Source: UBA5794 sp965368815
GTDB taxonomy: Bacteria; Actinomycetota; Acidimicrobiia; Spongiisociales; UBA5794
Length of the DNA stretch: 5,384 nt
Direction: 5' to 3'
Assembly: GCA_965368815.1 (NCBI GenBank)
Contig: CBDUOH010000109.1
Location: 1 to 5,384 of the forward strand
This document shows positions 1 through 5,384 of this stretch, in pieces. The notes under the pieces are model-generated. The model saw nothing but the letters and a program-made list of their open reading frames with translations, made no database searches and was not told where the DNA came from. The position numbers and the translations under genes were made by a program. Position 1 is the stretch's first letter; every line of letters begins with the position of its first letter.

Positions 1-41
1 CATGAGACACACGTGAGACCTGTATCGGGTGCGTTTTCCAT
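1..41 (-). CDS. Start of a truncated minus-strand gene (5' end only)
   Basis: An ATG at 41 on the minus strand follows GGAGGG with four bases between, one of the best ribosome sites in the window. It opens a frame reading MENAPDTGLTCVS to the window edge with no stop. Only 13 codons are visible, so the product cannot be named. It lies 102 bases after the DUF6788 gene in the same direction. By analogy with other actinobacteria a sugar-phosphate enzyme such as phosphomannomutase could follow DUF3499 genes, but these residues do not show it. Confidence 0.55.
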   Translation of the reverse strand, partial: MENAPDTGLTCVS

Positions 42-45
42 GATG

Positions 46-51
46 CCCTCC
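46..51 (-). promoter_or_regulatory. Shine-Dalgarno for the truncated left-edge gene
   Basis: GGAGGG on the minus strand lies four bases before the ATG at 41. It is the main support for calling a new gene start at the window edge. Confidence 0.6.
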
Positions 52-80
52 AAGATAATCGACCGTTGCCCAACGGCCAA
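52..80 (-). promoter_or_regulatory. Possible promoter of the left-edge gene
   Basis: TTGGCC (80-75) and TATCTT (57-52) on the minus strand are 17 bases apart, the same -35 box and spacing as the candidate before the DUF3499 gene. The -10 box ends ten bases before the ATG, so the ribosome site would lie at or very near the transcript start. A hairpin fills the spacer. Tentative. Confidence 0.25.
61..78 (-). other. Short inverted repeat (hairpin) in the 42-143 gap
   Basis: GGCCGTT and AACGGTC (minus strand) form a 7-bp stem with one G-U pair around a GGGC loop. It sits between the end of the DUF6788 gene and the next start. The following GATTATCTT is only moderately T-rich, so it could be a weak terminator, an operator over the candidate promoter spacer, or chance. 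Confidence 0.35.
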
Positions 81-94
81 TGCCAGTATGCCAG
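79..94. repeat. Tandem 8-bp direct repeat
   Basis: AATGCCAG is followed at once by TATGCCAG on the plus strand (seven of eight bases identical). It adjoins the hairpin in the gap before the left-edge gene and touches the candidate -35 box, so it may be a protein-binding site. Two short copies can also arise by chance. Confidence 0.3.
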
Positions 95-143
95 CGGGCG
101 CCCACAACTGGTGTCAATCGCGGTGGCACAGCAGCGGACGATC

Positions 144-428
144 TCAGCCGTCCACAGCCTCAGGCATGTCGACATCCCGCCCGAGATACTTGGACTTCCG
201 CTTGCCGTCCTCGTCCCAGTACGCATAGATGTACGGGCCATGGGGGCACGTCGTGCACGACGATTTTCCGCATTTGACCATCTTCTTCCGGATCTTGACC
301 TCGGGTCCTGCATCGGGGAACGTGTGCCCGTGCTGCTCGAGCCGTGCGCGGGCAAGCATGAAAAGTCGGCGAAGCTCAGGCTCCTCCATCTCGCGGACTG
401 CGTCGAGGACATCGCGGTCTATCGGCAT
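144..428 (-). CDS. DUF6788-like Cys-rich small protein
   Basis: This 94-residue protein has a charged, probably helical N-terminal half (DVLDAVREMEEPELRRLFML, residues 6-25) and a compact C-terminal motif. That motif reads VKCGKSSCTTCPHGPYIYAY (51-70), then WDEDGKRKSKYLGR (71-84). C53, C58, C61 and H63 are candidates for a metal site, and the aromatic HGPY-YAYW strand followed by GK-KSKYLG matches the pattern I associate with DUF6788, found in many bacteria and often annotated as hypothetical. The start ATG overlaps the DUF3499 stop by one base (TGATG), with GAGGA nine bases upstream, so the two are probably translated together. A DNA- or RNA-binding role is possible given the basic Cys cluster, but nothing in the sequence proves it. 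Confidence 0.72.
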   Translation of the reverse strand: MPIDRDVLDAVREMEEPELRRLFMLARARLEQHGHTFPDAGPEVKIRKKMVKCGKSSCTTCPHGPYIYAYWDEDGKRKSKYLGRDVDMPEAVDG

Positions 429-682
429 CAGCTGTGGTCCTCGTGGTGGTCCGCCAGCGGTGGGACAGATGGTTCACGGTTGTCATGGGGGCCCGAACGG
501 CGGTCGATGGTCGACCACCCCCTCGGCGCGGAGAACCGCCGCGCGTGCAACTCGCACAGCAAGATGCCGTCGTAGCTCTTCTCGTGCCCGCGCACGGCAT
601 CGAGGTACGCCGTCGCTCCGGCGTGGCTGTACGTGAGCATCGTTGTTGCCCTTCCCTGGCATCGGACACAAGGTGGATTCAT
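428..682 (-). CDS. DUF3499-like small zinc-ribbon-type protein
   Basis: This 84-residue protein resembles actinobacterial DUF3499 proteins: an N-terminal CxxC (C5, C8), ATTMLTYSHAGATAYLD (12-28), then YDGILLCELHARRFSAPRGW (37-56). C5, C8, C43 and H46 could bind one zinc ion; this is inferred from spacing. The tail carries HHEDH (79-83), a possible extra metal-binding patch. Function is unknown for the family. The start is fixed from above by an in-frame TAG at 697-695, and ATG 682 lies just before the first CxxC. No Shine-Dalgarno is seen, so a leaderless transcript is possible. The stop overlaps the next start as TGATG. From memory, relatives sit near whiB-type and phosphomannomutase genes in other actinobacteria. 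Confidence 0.8.
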   Translation of the reverse strand: MNPPCVRCQGRATTMLTYSHAGATAYLDAVRGHEKSYDGILLCELHARRFSAPRGWSTIDRRSGPHDNREPSVPPLADHHEDHS

Positions 683-691
683 GGGTAGGCC

Positions 692-720
692 AAGCTAGGC
701 GACACGGTGCCACGGGCCAA
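692..720 (-). promoter_or_regulatory. Possible promoter of the DUF3499-DUF6788 pair
   Basis: On the minus strand, TTGGCC (720-715) and TAGCTT (697-692) are separated by 17 bases. TAGCTT fits the TANNNT form of actinobacterial -10 boxes and ends nine bases before the ATG, which would give a nearly leaderless transcript; this agrees with the lack of a ribosome site. It lies in the only gap (61 bp) between genes 3 and 4. Matches to consensus are partial, so the call is tentative. Confidence 0.3.
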
Positions 721-743
721 GGACCACAGTGAGAGCGCTCGGA

Positions 744-1130
744 TCATCGCTCGATCCCGGCTTTCGTCGCCGCCGCCCTGAGCGCCCTGGCCGACGGCAC
801 TCCGCTCAGAACGCCGGTGGCGGTCCCTGATCCGTCGACCACCACCGCGAGCGGCACTGCAACGACTCCCCACGATTCGAACTGATGCGGCTCGAGCTCA
901 TAGGTGACTTCCCTGAATCCAAGTCCGGCTTCTTTCAGCCGGGAAATCGCCTTCTTGCACCTCGAACAGTCCGTGGACGTGAACAACACGATGCCGGGAC
1001 GATCCGCAAGGTCATTGACGACGACAGATGGATGCATCGGTTTGCGGAGTCGCGTCGCAATCGCCGCCACCGCGAGAGCGAGCACGACCACCCCCAATAC
1101 GATCAGAAGCCGCGCCGCCTGATCCGTCAC
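744..1130 (-). CDS. Membrane-anchored thioredoxin-fold protein
   Basis: This 128-residue protein has an N-terminal membrane anchor (about residues 8-26) followed by a basic RLRK stretch and a thioredoxin-like domain (about 46-125). The strand GIVLFTSTDC leads into CSRC (C55, C58) at the start of a helix, the standard position for a redox CxxC. AVP (91-93) supplies the cis-proline loop, followed by the strand LAVVVDGSG. A thiol-disulfide role is therefore likely. The side of the membrane is not settled: the basic residues after the anchor suggest the domain may face the cytoplasm, although many anchored relatives act outside. The start is GTG, and GTGA overlaps the stop of the DUF5719 gene, implying coupled translation; only a weak GGGA lies upstream. 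Its exact family (glutaredoxin-like, TlpA-like or other) cannot be named from sequence alone. Confidence 0.78.
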   Translation of the reverse strand: MTDQAARLLIVLGVVVLALAVAAIATRLRKPMHPSVVVNDLADRPGIVLFTSTDCSRCKKAISRLKEAGLGFREVTYELEPHQFESWGVVAVPLAVVVDGSGTATGVLSGVPSARALRAAATKAGIER

Positions 1131-2569
1131 TGTGCGGCTATCCCAGCAAACAGACCGACGCCGCGCTCGCTCACGACGGCCCAGCCTGCAGACACGGGGC
1201 CGGTACTCGACAGGGAGTACCCGAACGTGCCGACACCCGCATCGACAGGGATGGGAAGGATCGTGCCGGCGAGCACCACCACCTCGAACGGTGGCAGGTC
1301 GTTCTCGGCCAACGGTTGGACGGCCACGGTCACGTCGTCAGCTCCCCCGTTCATCACCCACACGGTCGTCTCACCGTCGAGCAACGTCCCGAAGGGGACG
1401 ATCCATTGCGACGAGGCAGCGGCTGCGCCGACCGTGCCCGCAAGTCCGCGGATGAAGGAAGCCTCGGTGATGGGGATTGAAGTCGTCGTCGTATCCGAGC
1501 CGGCGATCGATGTGGTGGTGCCGTCGCCCTCGCCCGGATCACCGGGCAGCTCATCGGGATCCGGCTCGGGAACCAGACCCACCACGGACGCAGCAACAGG
1601 GCTTGAGGCACGCAGACGCACGCCGAACGGTGGTGCAGCAATGTCCGCGAGAGGAATCAGCACCGGCGTCGACACTCCGACGGTGACCTCCCTGGCACCA
1701 CGAACGGTGCCGGTCTCGGTCACCACATCAACCGTGACCGTGATGTCGTCTCCCCCTGCGGACATCACCGAAATGAACGGTTCGAGTTGACCCGGCGTGG
1801 CGATCGGGAAGTCCCAGGTTTCCGATGGTCCCGTGCCGGGGATCATGGCCTCGCCCCCGTCATCGATTCGCACAAGTGCGGGGATGACCAAACCGGCGTT
1901 GGTCTCGACCGTGAACACCAGCTGATCACGGAACGGCAGGAACGGCTCCATGTCGATGGTTGTCCACGATCGGCCCGCGACGTCGAACGAGTCGAACTCG
2001 GCCACGAGGTCGAGGTTGAACTCGGAGTACGCCGTGATCGTCACCTCGGCGTTGTCGGCAAAGGGATTGAACAGACGCAGCTCGGTGAACGTCCCGGTGC
2101 GGGTCGATCCGCCGGTGAGATACCAGGTCTTCGGGACCGAGACGACACAGCGATCCCCGGCGACAAAGGCATCCGAATGCTGCATGGCAACGACGGCGGC
2201 GGGGCCGTCCGAGACCTCGACGATCGCAGGCGATTCGCCACGGCGTGCAATCGTGCCGACGTCGATGCCAGCGCCACCGGGACCAACGAGGTCGAATGCG
2301 AACACCGTCGGTTCGGTATTCGACACCGGGTCGAGCAACGTGAGACTCACATCGACATCGACATCGGACGCCACGACTATTTCGGTGTCCACAACATCGC
2401 CGGCTTCGACCCACGGGCAGTACCAGGCGCTCGGGCGTGCGGCAGCGCCATCGGGCTCCGTGGTGTCGGTGCTGCCGAACGCCGGGGCATCGGGCGTCTG
2501 CGGGGCCACTTGGACGAACCCGACGAAGGCAAGCGCACCGGCAAGCACCAGGAGGGCGAAGCGTCTCAT
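1127..2569 (-). CDS. DUF5719-like exported beta-rich protein
   Basis: This 480-residue protein is probably secreted or held outside the membrane; its molecular function is unknown. Residues 1-22 form a signal peptide (RR, then a hydrophobic run) with no lipobox. The mature part has WYCPW (49-53), then TWYLTGGS (148-155) and LRLFNPFADNAEVTITAY (164-181). This tryptophan/tyrosine signature followed by a beta-sandwich strand pattern is what I associate with DUF5719. A Pro/Asp/Thr-rich linker (334-368, with TTTS and TTTTS) separates a second beta-rich part (about 370-480). Only two cysteines are present, C51 and C141, which could form a disulfide. The frame is open back to 2734, but the ATG at 2569 is chosen because it starts the signal peptide, has GGAGG five bases upstream, and overlaps the stop of the glycosyltransferase gene as ATGA. 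The conserved pairing suggests it works with that membrane protein; this is inference. Confidence 0.82.
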   Translation of the reverse strand: MRRFALLVLAGALAFVGFVQVAPQTPDAPAFGSTDTTEPDGAAARPSAWYCPWVEAGDVVDTEIVVASDVDVDVSLTLLDPVSNTEPTVFAFDLVGPGGAGIDVGTIARRGESPAIVEVSDGPAAVVAMQHSDAFVAGDRCVVSVPKTWYLTGGSTRTGTFTELRLFNPFADNAEVTITAYSEFNLDLVAEFDSFDVAGRSWTTIDMEPFLPFRDQLVFTVETNAGLVIPALVRIDDGGEAMIPGTGPSETWDFPIATPGQLEPFISVMSAGGDDITVTVDVVTETGTVRGAREVTVGVSTPVLIPLADIAAPPFGVRLRASSPVAASVVGLVPEPDPDELPGDPGEGDGTTTSIAGSDTTTTSIPITEASFIRGLAGTVGAAAASSQWIVPFGTLLDGETTVWVMNGGADDVTVAVQPLAENDLPPFEVVVLAGTILPIPVDAGVGTFGYSLSSTGPVSAGWAVVSERGVGLFAGIAAQ

Positions 2570-5361
2570 CGCAGCCTCCGCGCCACTCCGATGGTCCCGA
2601 CCATCAGAGCTATGGCGATGGCAACAGCGATCACCTGGAGTCGTCGGGACTCGTCCGCGCGATAGGTCACCACACCAGCGTCGGCCGACACCTCGTTGAG
2701 CGATCCCACCGTCACGCGGGGTTCGGGCCCCCATCCGTCATCGGGATTCTCGGCGACGAACACCCTGCGCCCGGCCTCGGGGGCCCCGACATACGTCCAC
2801 CCGATGCGCGGCCACGACACGAAAGTCGAAGTCAGAGCGCGGGACACCGAGGCAATATCCGTCACAAAGATCGCATCGCCCGTACTCGACGACAGCGGGA
2901 GCAGGTCGAGCTGTCCGGCGAACACGTTCCGCCATGCCAGCGGAGCTGGTTCGGCATCGCTGCCTGAGCTGTCGCCGATCACCACGATCCATTTGATACC
3001 GAACGATGCGAGCTCTCCACCGGCACGCTTGGTTTCCCCATCGATGATCGAGATCAGCTTGGCCTCCAGCAGTTCGTCGAATTCCAGACGCGGCGCCAGC
3101 CGCGCCTCACCGAGATCGGGACCTGTGGCAGACACGACCCGATAGGCACCGTTCTGGACGGAACGACTATCGCCCGGCATGTCCGCTGCGGCACCCACGA
3201 GCAGGATCCGTGAGATCTCGGCTTCACCATCGCGAGCCGATGCGAATGCCAACACGTCCTGATACACGTCGCCGGGGAGTCCTGAACGGCCACCGACGAC
3301 GATCGTCATCGAGGCGGCGACGAGCAACAGCACCCCGAGCGCGCCCGTTCCGAGTACGACGCGGCGCCATGTCGCGATGCCAGAGGAGAGGACGAGCTCG
3401 GAGACAACCGCGATGGAGACGGCAAGTCCGAGTCCTGCAACGGCGAGCGACACGGATTCGAATTCTGCTCCGTATCCGAGGTTTCCCGCACGCGACCCGA
3501 GGTACCCCGCACCGGCGAGGAACGCTCCCCATCCGGCGACCAGGCCGTAATCGCCCTTCGCTGCGACAACCGAGGCCATGACCGCCGCCGCTCCCGCGAT
3601 CGCTATCACGGGCGACACATCCCAGAATGCATACCCGTCGCGCGCGACACCGAGAAGCCCGGCGCTCCAGATCCACGGGCTCAGCAACAGCGCACCGCCT
3701 GCCGTGCCGATGATGGACAGGAGCAGCCCCCTCCAAGCGGTCTCCCTTGCGTAGCGAATCACAGCGTGGACAGCCAATACCGGCGTGGGCACGAGAAGCA
3801 GCAACGGGGAGAGCGCGCCGAGCGCTCCGAACACCAACACGACCCCAAGACCTCGGATCACGGCGTTCCACACGCCGTCGGACAAAGGGGCCAGACACAC
3901 GCGCAGCGCCCATGGAAGGACACCAAGGGCGATGGTCGTCCCGACGAATGTGTTGCCGGCGATTCCCTGGGCCGTCGGTCCGGCGATGTAGACCACCCCG
4001 GCAACGAGCGCGGGGGCTGCCGGAATCGACCATGTCCGCAACAGACGCGTCATGCCCCACAGCCCGCTCAGCATTGATCCCGCCACGAGCACGTACTCCC
4101 CCAGCGTTGCCGAGCCGAGGGTGACGACCTTGGCCAATCCCGCAACAGCTATCAACGGCCGAAGCGGATCAGGACTCCCGAGCCCCGCCGGATTCCAACC
4201 TCCGGCATACGCTCGGAGCGCATCCCAGCCATCGATGGGGAACGGCAACGTGAAACCGACGGAAGGCAGCCCGTCCGACCAGATATTGCGCGACGACAGC
4301 AACACGAACAACACCGCAAGAACACCGACGACGAACGCAGGCTGTCTCACGTCGCTGCCGATGGAATCAATCGACAATCGGTCATCACCCGGCAGACGTT
4401 TACGCAACGAGGAACCGACCGCTTTGGCCAGGCGCGAAACCCGCACACTGCCGCGACGTTGGAATCGGAACAGTTCGGAGTCGCCGGCAACCCTGCCCTG
4501 ACGGGCATGCCGCCGTGCACCGAGCGTCGACGGGAGCAGGACGATGTTCCACCCCCACGCGCGAGCGAGGTCGAAGAACAACCATCGGCCGAGGAACATG
4601 GAAATGAACGCCTCCACGACACCGATCAGAAACTCGAGTGGGATCGTCCACGCCAGGGTGAGCGCCCCGTACACCTTGAGCATCGACCGAATCCGACTGG
4701 CTTCGTCTCGCCAGCGGCCGGCCTTGTCCGACGGAGGCGGGAAATCGACGACGGAGGCGGGACTGATGACGATACGCGCTCCCTTGAGCCGAGCCCGTTG
4801 ACAGAAGTCGACCGCTGCAGGTACCGGGGACATCGTGGGGTCGATACCACCGAGTCCGACGAGGAGATCGCGTCGGACCAACATCGACACGCCCGCCACG
4901 GCAGCAACATCACGGACAACGTCGTATTGGCCCTGATCGCGCTCTCGGGAGTCCATCCCGGTGTAGGTGACACCGAACACATCGGTGATCAGACCCACGG
5001 ACACCAGTGTCTGTTCCGCCCCGCGGACGACCTTCGAGCCGGCGACGCCTGCATCGGTCCGATCCATGTCAGCAAGCAACGCTGACACCGCGTCGGGTCT
5101 CGGGATTGCACCTTCACGCAGGATCCAAACATGTGTCACCGCAGGAGGGAGACTCGCCACCACCTCATCGATCGTGTCGCGTGTCACCACCCGCCGACCA
5201 GCCACCGTCGTGTCAGGAACGTGGCCATCACCGACGACAACCACCCCGACCTGCTCGTACACTTGCGCGTCGAGGGCGGCGAGCGTCGTTTCGATGCCGC
5301 CAGCAGGATCTGCGATCACGATGGTCGCAAGGGAAGCTTGGCGTGTTGGCGTCAATGACAT
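2566..5361 (-). CDS. GT2-like domain fused to polytopic membrane glycosyltransferase-like protein
   Basis: This 931-residue protein probably takes part in envelope glycan assembly at the cytoplasmic membrane; donor and acceptor are unknown. Residues 1-210 align by eye with a family-2 (GT-A) domain: the opening beta strand, LAALDAQVY (28-35), VVVGDG (41-46), PDAV (89-92), the QGQYDVVRDV stretch (143-152), GGIDP (171-175) and DFCQRARLKGARI (185-197). A probable membrane hairpin lies near 233-258 and a basic linker at 283-327. Roughly ten or more hydrophobic spans fill 341-688. The first outer loop (357-400) contains DGWD and GGWNPAGLGSPDP, which recalls GT-C-type actinobacterial envelope proteins. 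Residues 690-905 form an outer soluble domain, followed by a last span (908-926) and the tail RRLR. The usual GT2 acidic pairs are missing (EG at 83-84, AA at 182-183). The ATG at 5361 fits the expected GT2 start, but no clear ribosome site is seen and the frame stays open to the window edge, so a start further upstream is possible. Its stop overlaps the next gene. Confidence 0.85.
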   Translation of the reverse strand: MSLTPTRQASLATIVIADPAGGIETTLAALDAQVYEQVGVVVVGDGHVPDTTVAGRRVVTRDTIDEVVASLPPAVTHVWILREGAIPRPDAVSALLADMDRTDAGVAGSKVVRGAEQTLVSVGLITDVFGVTYTGMDSRERDQGQYDVVRDVAAVAGVSMLVRRDLLVGLGGIDPTMSPVPAAVDFCQRARLKGARIVISPASVVDFPPPSDKAGRWRDEASRIRSMLKVYGALTLAWTIPLEFLIGVVEAFISMFLGRWLFFDLARAWGWNIVLLPSTLGARRHARQGRVAGDSELFRFQRRGSVRVSRLAKAVGSSLRKRLPGDDRLSIDSIGSDVRQPAFVVGVLAVLFVLLSSRNIWSDGLPSVGFTLPFPIDGWDALRAYAGGWNPAGLGSPDPLRPLIAVAGLAKVVTLGSATLGEYVLVAGSMLSGLWGMTRLLRTWSIPAAPALVAGVVYIAGPTAQGIAGNTFVGTTIALGVLPWALRVCLAPLSDGVWNAVIRGLGVVLVFGALGALSPLLLLVPTPVLAVHAVIRYARETAWRGLLLSIIGTAGGALLLSPWIWSAGLLGVARDGYAFWDVSPVIAIAGAAAVMASVVAAKGDYGLVAGWGAFLAGAGYLGSRAGNLGYGAEFESVSLAVAGLGLAVSIAVVSELVLSSGIATWRRVVLGTGALGVLLLVAASMTIVVGGRSGLPGDVYQDVLAFASARDGEAEISRILLVGAAADMPGDSRSVQNGAYRVVSATGPDLGEARLAPRLEFDELLEAKLISIIDGETKRAGGELASFGIKWIVVIGDSSGSDAEPAPLAWRNVFAGQLDLLPLSSSTGDAIFVTDIASVSRALTSTFVSWPRIGWTYVGAPEAGRRVFVAENPDDGWGPEPRVTVGSLNEVSADAGVVTYRADESRRLQVIAVAIAIALMVGTIGVARRLR
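2575..2579 (-). promoter_or_regulatory. Shine-Dalgarno for the DUF5719 gene
   Basis: GGAGG on the minus strand, five bases before the ATG at 2569 and inside the last codons of the glycosyltransferase gene. It decides the start of the DUF5719 gene over the upstream in-frame Met at 2734. Confidence 0.75.
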
Positions 5362-5384
5362 GTGGGGTGCATTCTGGAGTCGAA

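Noticed and set aside
90..116. TTGACA with CATACT as a promoter of the left-edge gene
   Set aside because: The -35 box is perfect but the 21-base spacer is too long for a normal promoter, and no good -10 box lies at 16-19 bases.
66..575. Plus-strand frame of 169 codons across the two small Cys-rich genes
   Set aside because: The minus-strand genes there have family motifs and coupled starts; this frame has none.
733..740. GAGCGCTC palindrome between genes 3 and 4
   Set aside because: An 8-bp palindrome without loop or T-run is expected by chance in GC-rich DNA and is not a terminator.
885..1790. Plus-strand frame of 301 codons antisense to genes 2 and 3
   Set aside because: It is a high-GC shadow: the predicted protein is low-complexity (Pro, Ser, Thr, Arg), has no domain pattern, and lies opposite well-supported minus-strand genes.
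1787..2665. Plus-strand frame of 292 codons that even overlaps the previous one as ATGA
   Set aside because: The product is Arg/Gly/Asp-rich without recognisable motifs and runs entirely antisense to the DUF5719 gene and the end of the glycosyltransferase gene; the ATGA contact looks like chance.
2570..2734. N-terminal extension of the DUF5719 gene to the Met at 2734
   Set aside because: The added 55 residues are Arg/Gly-rich, lie within the upstream gene, and would bury the signal peptide; the ATG at 2569 has GGAGG and an ATGA overlap.
4459..5085. Plus-strand frame of 208 codons
   Set aside because: Antisense to the GT2-like domain, highly charged composition with no fold signature; a shadow frame.

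Overview
The window is a high-GC bacterial segment in which all convincing genes run on the minus strand, transcribed from right to left. The gene families (a GT2 plus polytopic membrane glycosyltransferase, DUF5719, DUF3499) and their order point to Actinomycetota, possibly an Acidimicrobiia-like lineage. The class cannot be settled without a database search.

Layout in transcription order: (1) 5361-2566, a 931-residue membrane protein with an N-terminal family-2 glycosyltransferase-like domain, about a dozen membrane spans, an outer soluble domain and a last C-terminal span. (2) 2569-1127, a secreted or surface beta-rich protein with DUF5719 signatures. (3) 1130-744, a small membrane-anchored thioredoxin-fold protein with a CSRC motif. 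A 61-bp gap with a possible promoter follows. (4) 682-428, a DUF3499-like small zinc-ribbon-type protein. (5) 428-144, a DUF6788-like small Cys-rich protein. A 102-bp gap with a hairpin, a tandem repeat and promoter-like boxes follows. (6) The first 13 codons of another minus-strand gene (41-1), cut by the window edge.

Genes 1-2 overlap as ATGA, 2-3 as GTGA and 4-5 as TGATG, so the window holds two translationally coupled blocks (1-3 and 4-5) that may still share transcripts. The first block looks like a cell-envelope module: a membrane sugar-transfer protein, an exported partner and a membrane thiol protein. The second block encodes two small probable metal-binding proteins of unknown role. 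From memory, in many actinobacteria the GT/DUF5719/DUF3499 set lies near whiB-type and phosphomannomutase (manB) genes, which suggests envelope mannose or arabinan-type glycan metabolism. None of those neighbours is visible here.

The most notable point is that the GT2-like domain keeps the family's scaffold but has lost the acidic DD and ED residues expected for metal binding and catalysis, so it may be a pseudo-glycosyltransferase. No RNA genes, CRISPR arrays, insertion sequences or convincing plus-strand genes were seen. No stretch over 300 bases lacks a gene.
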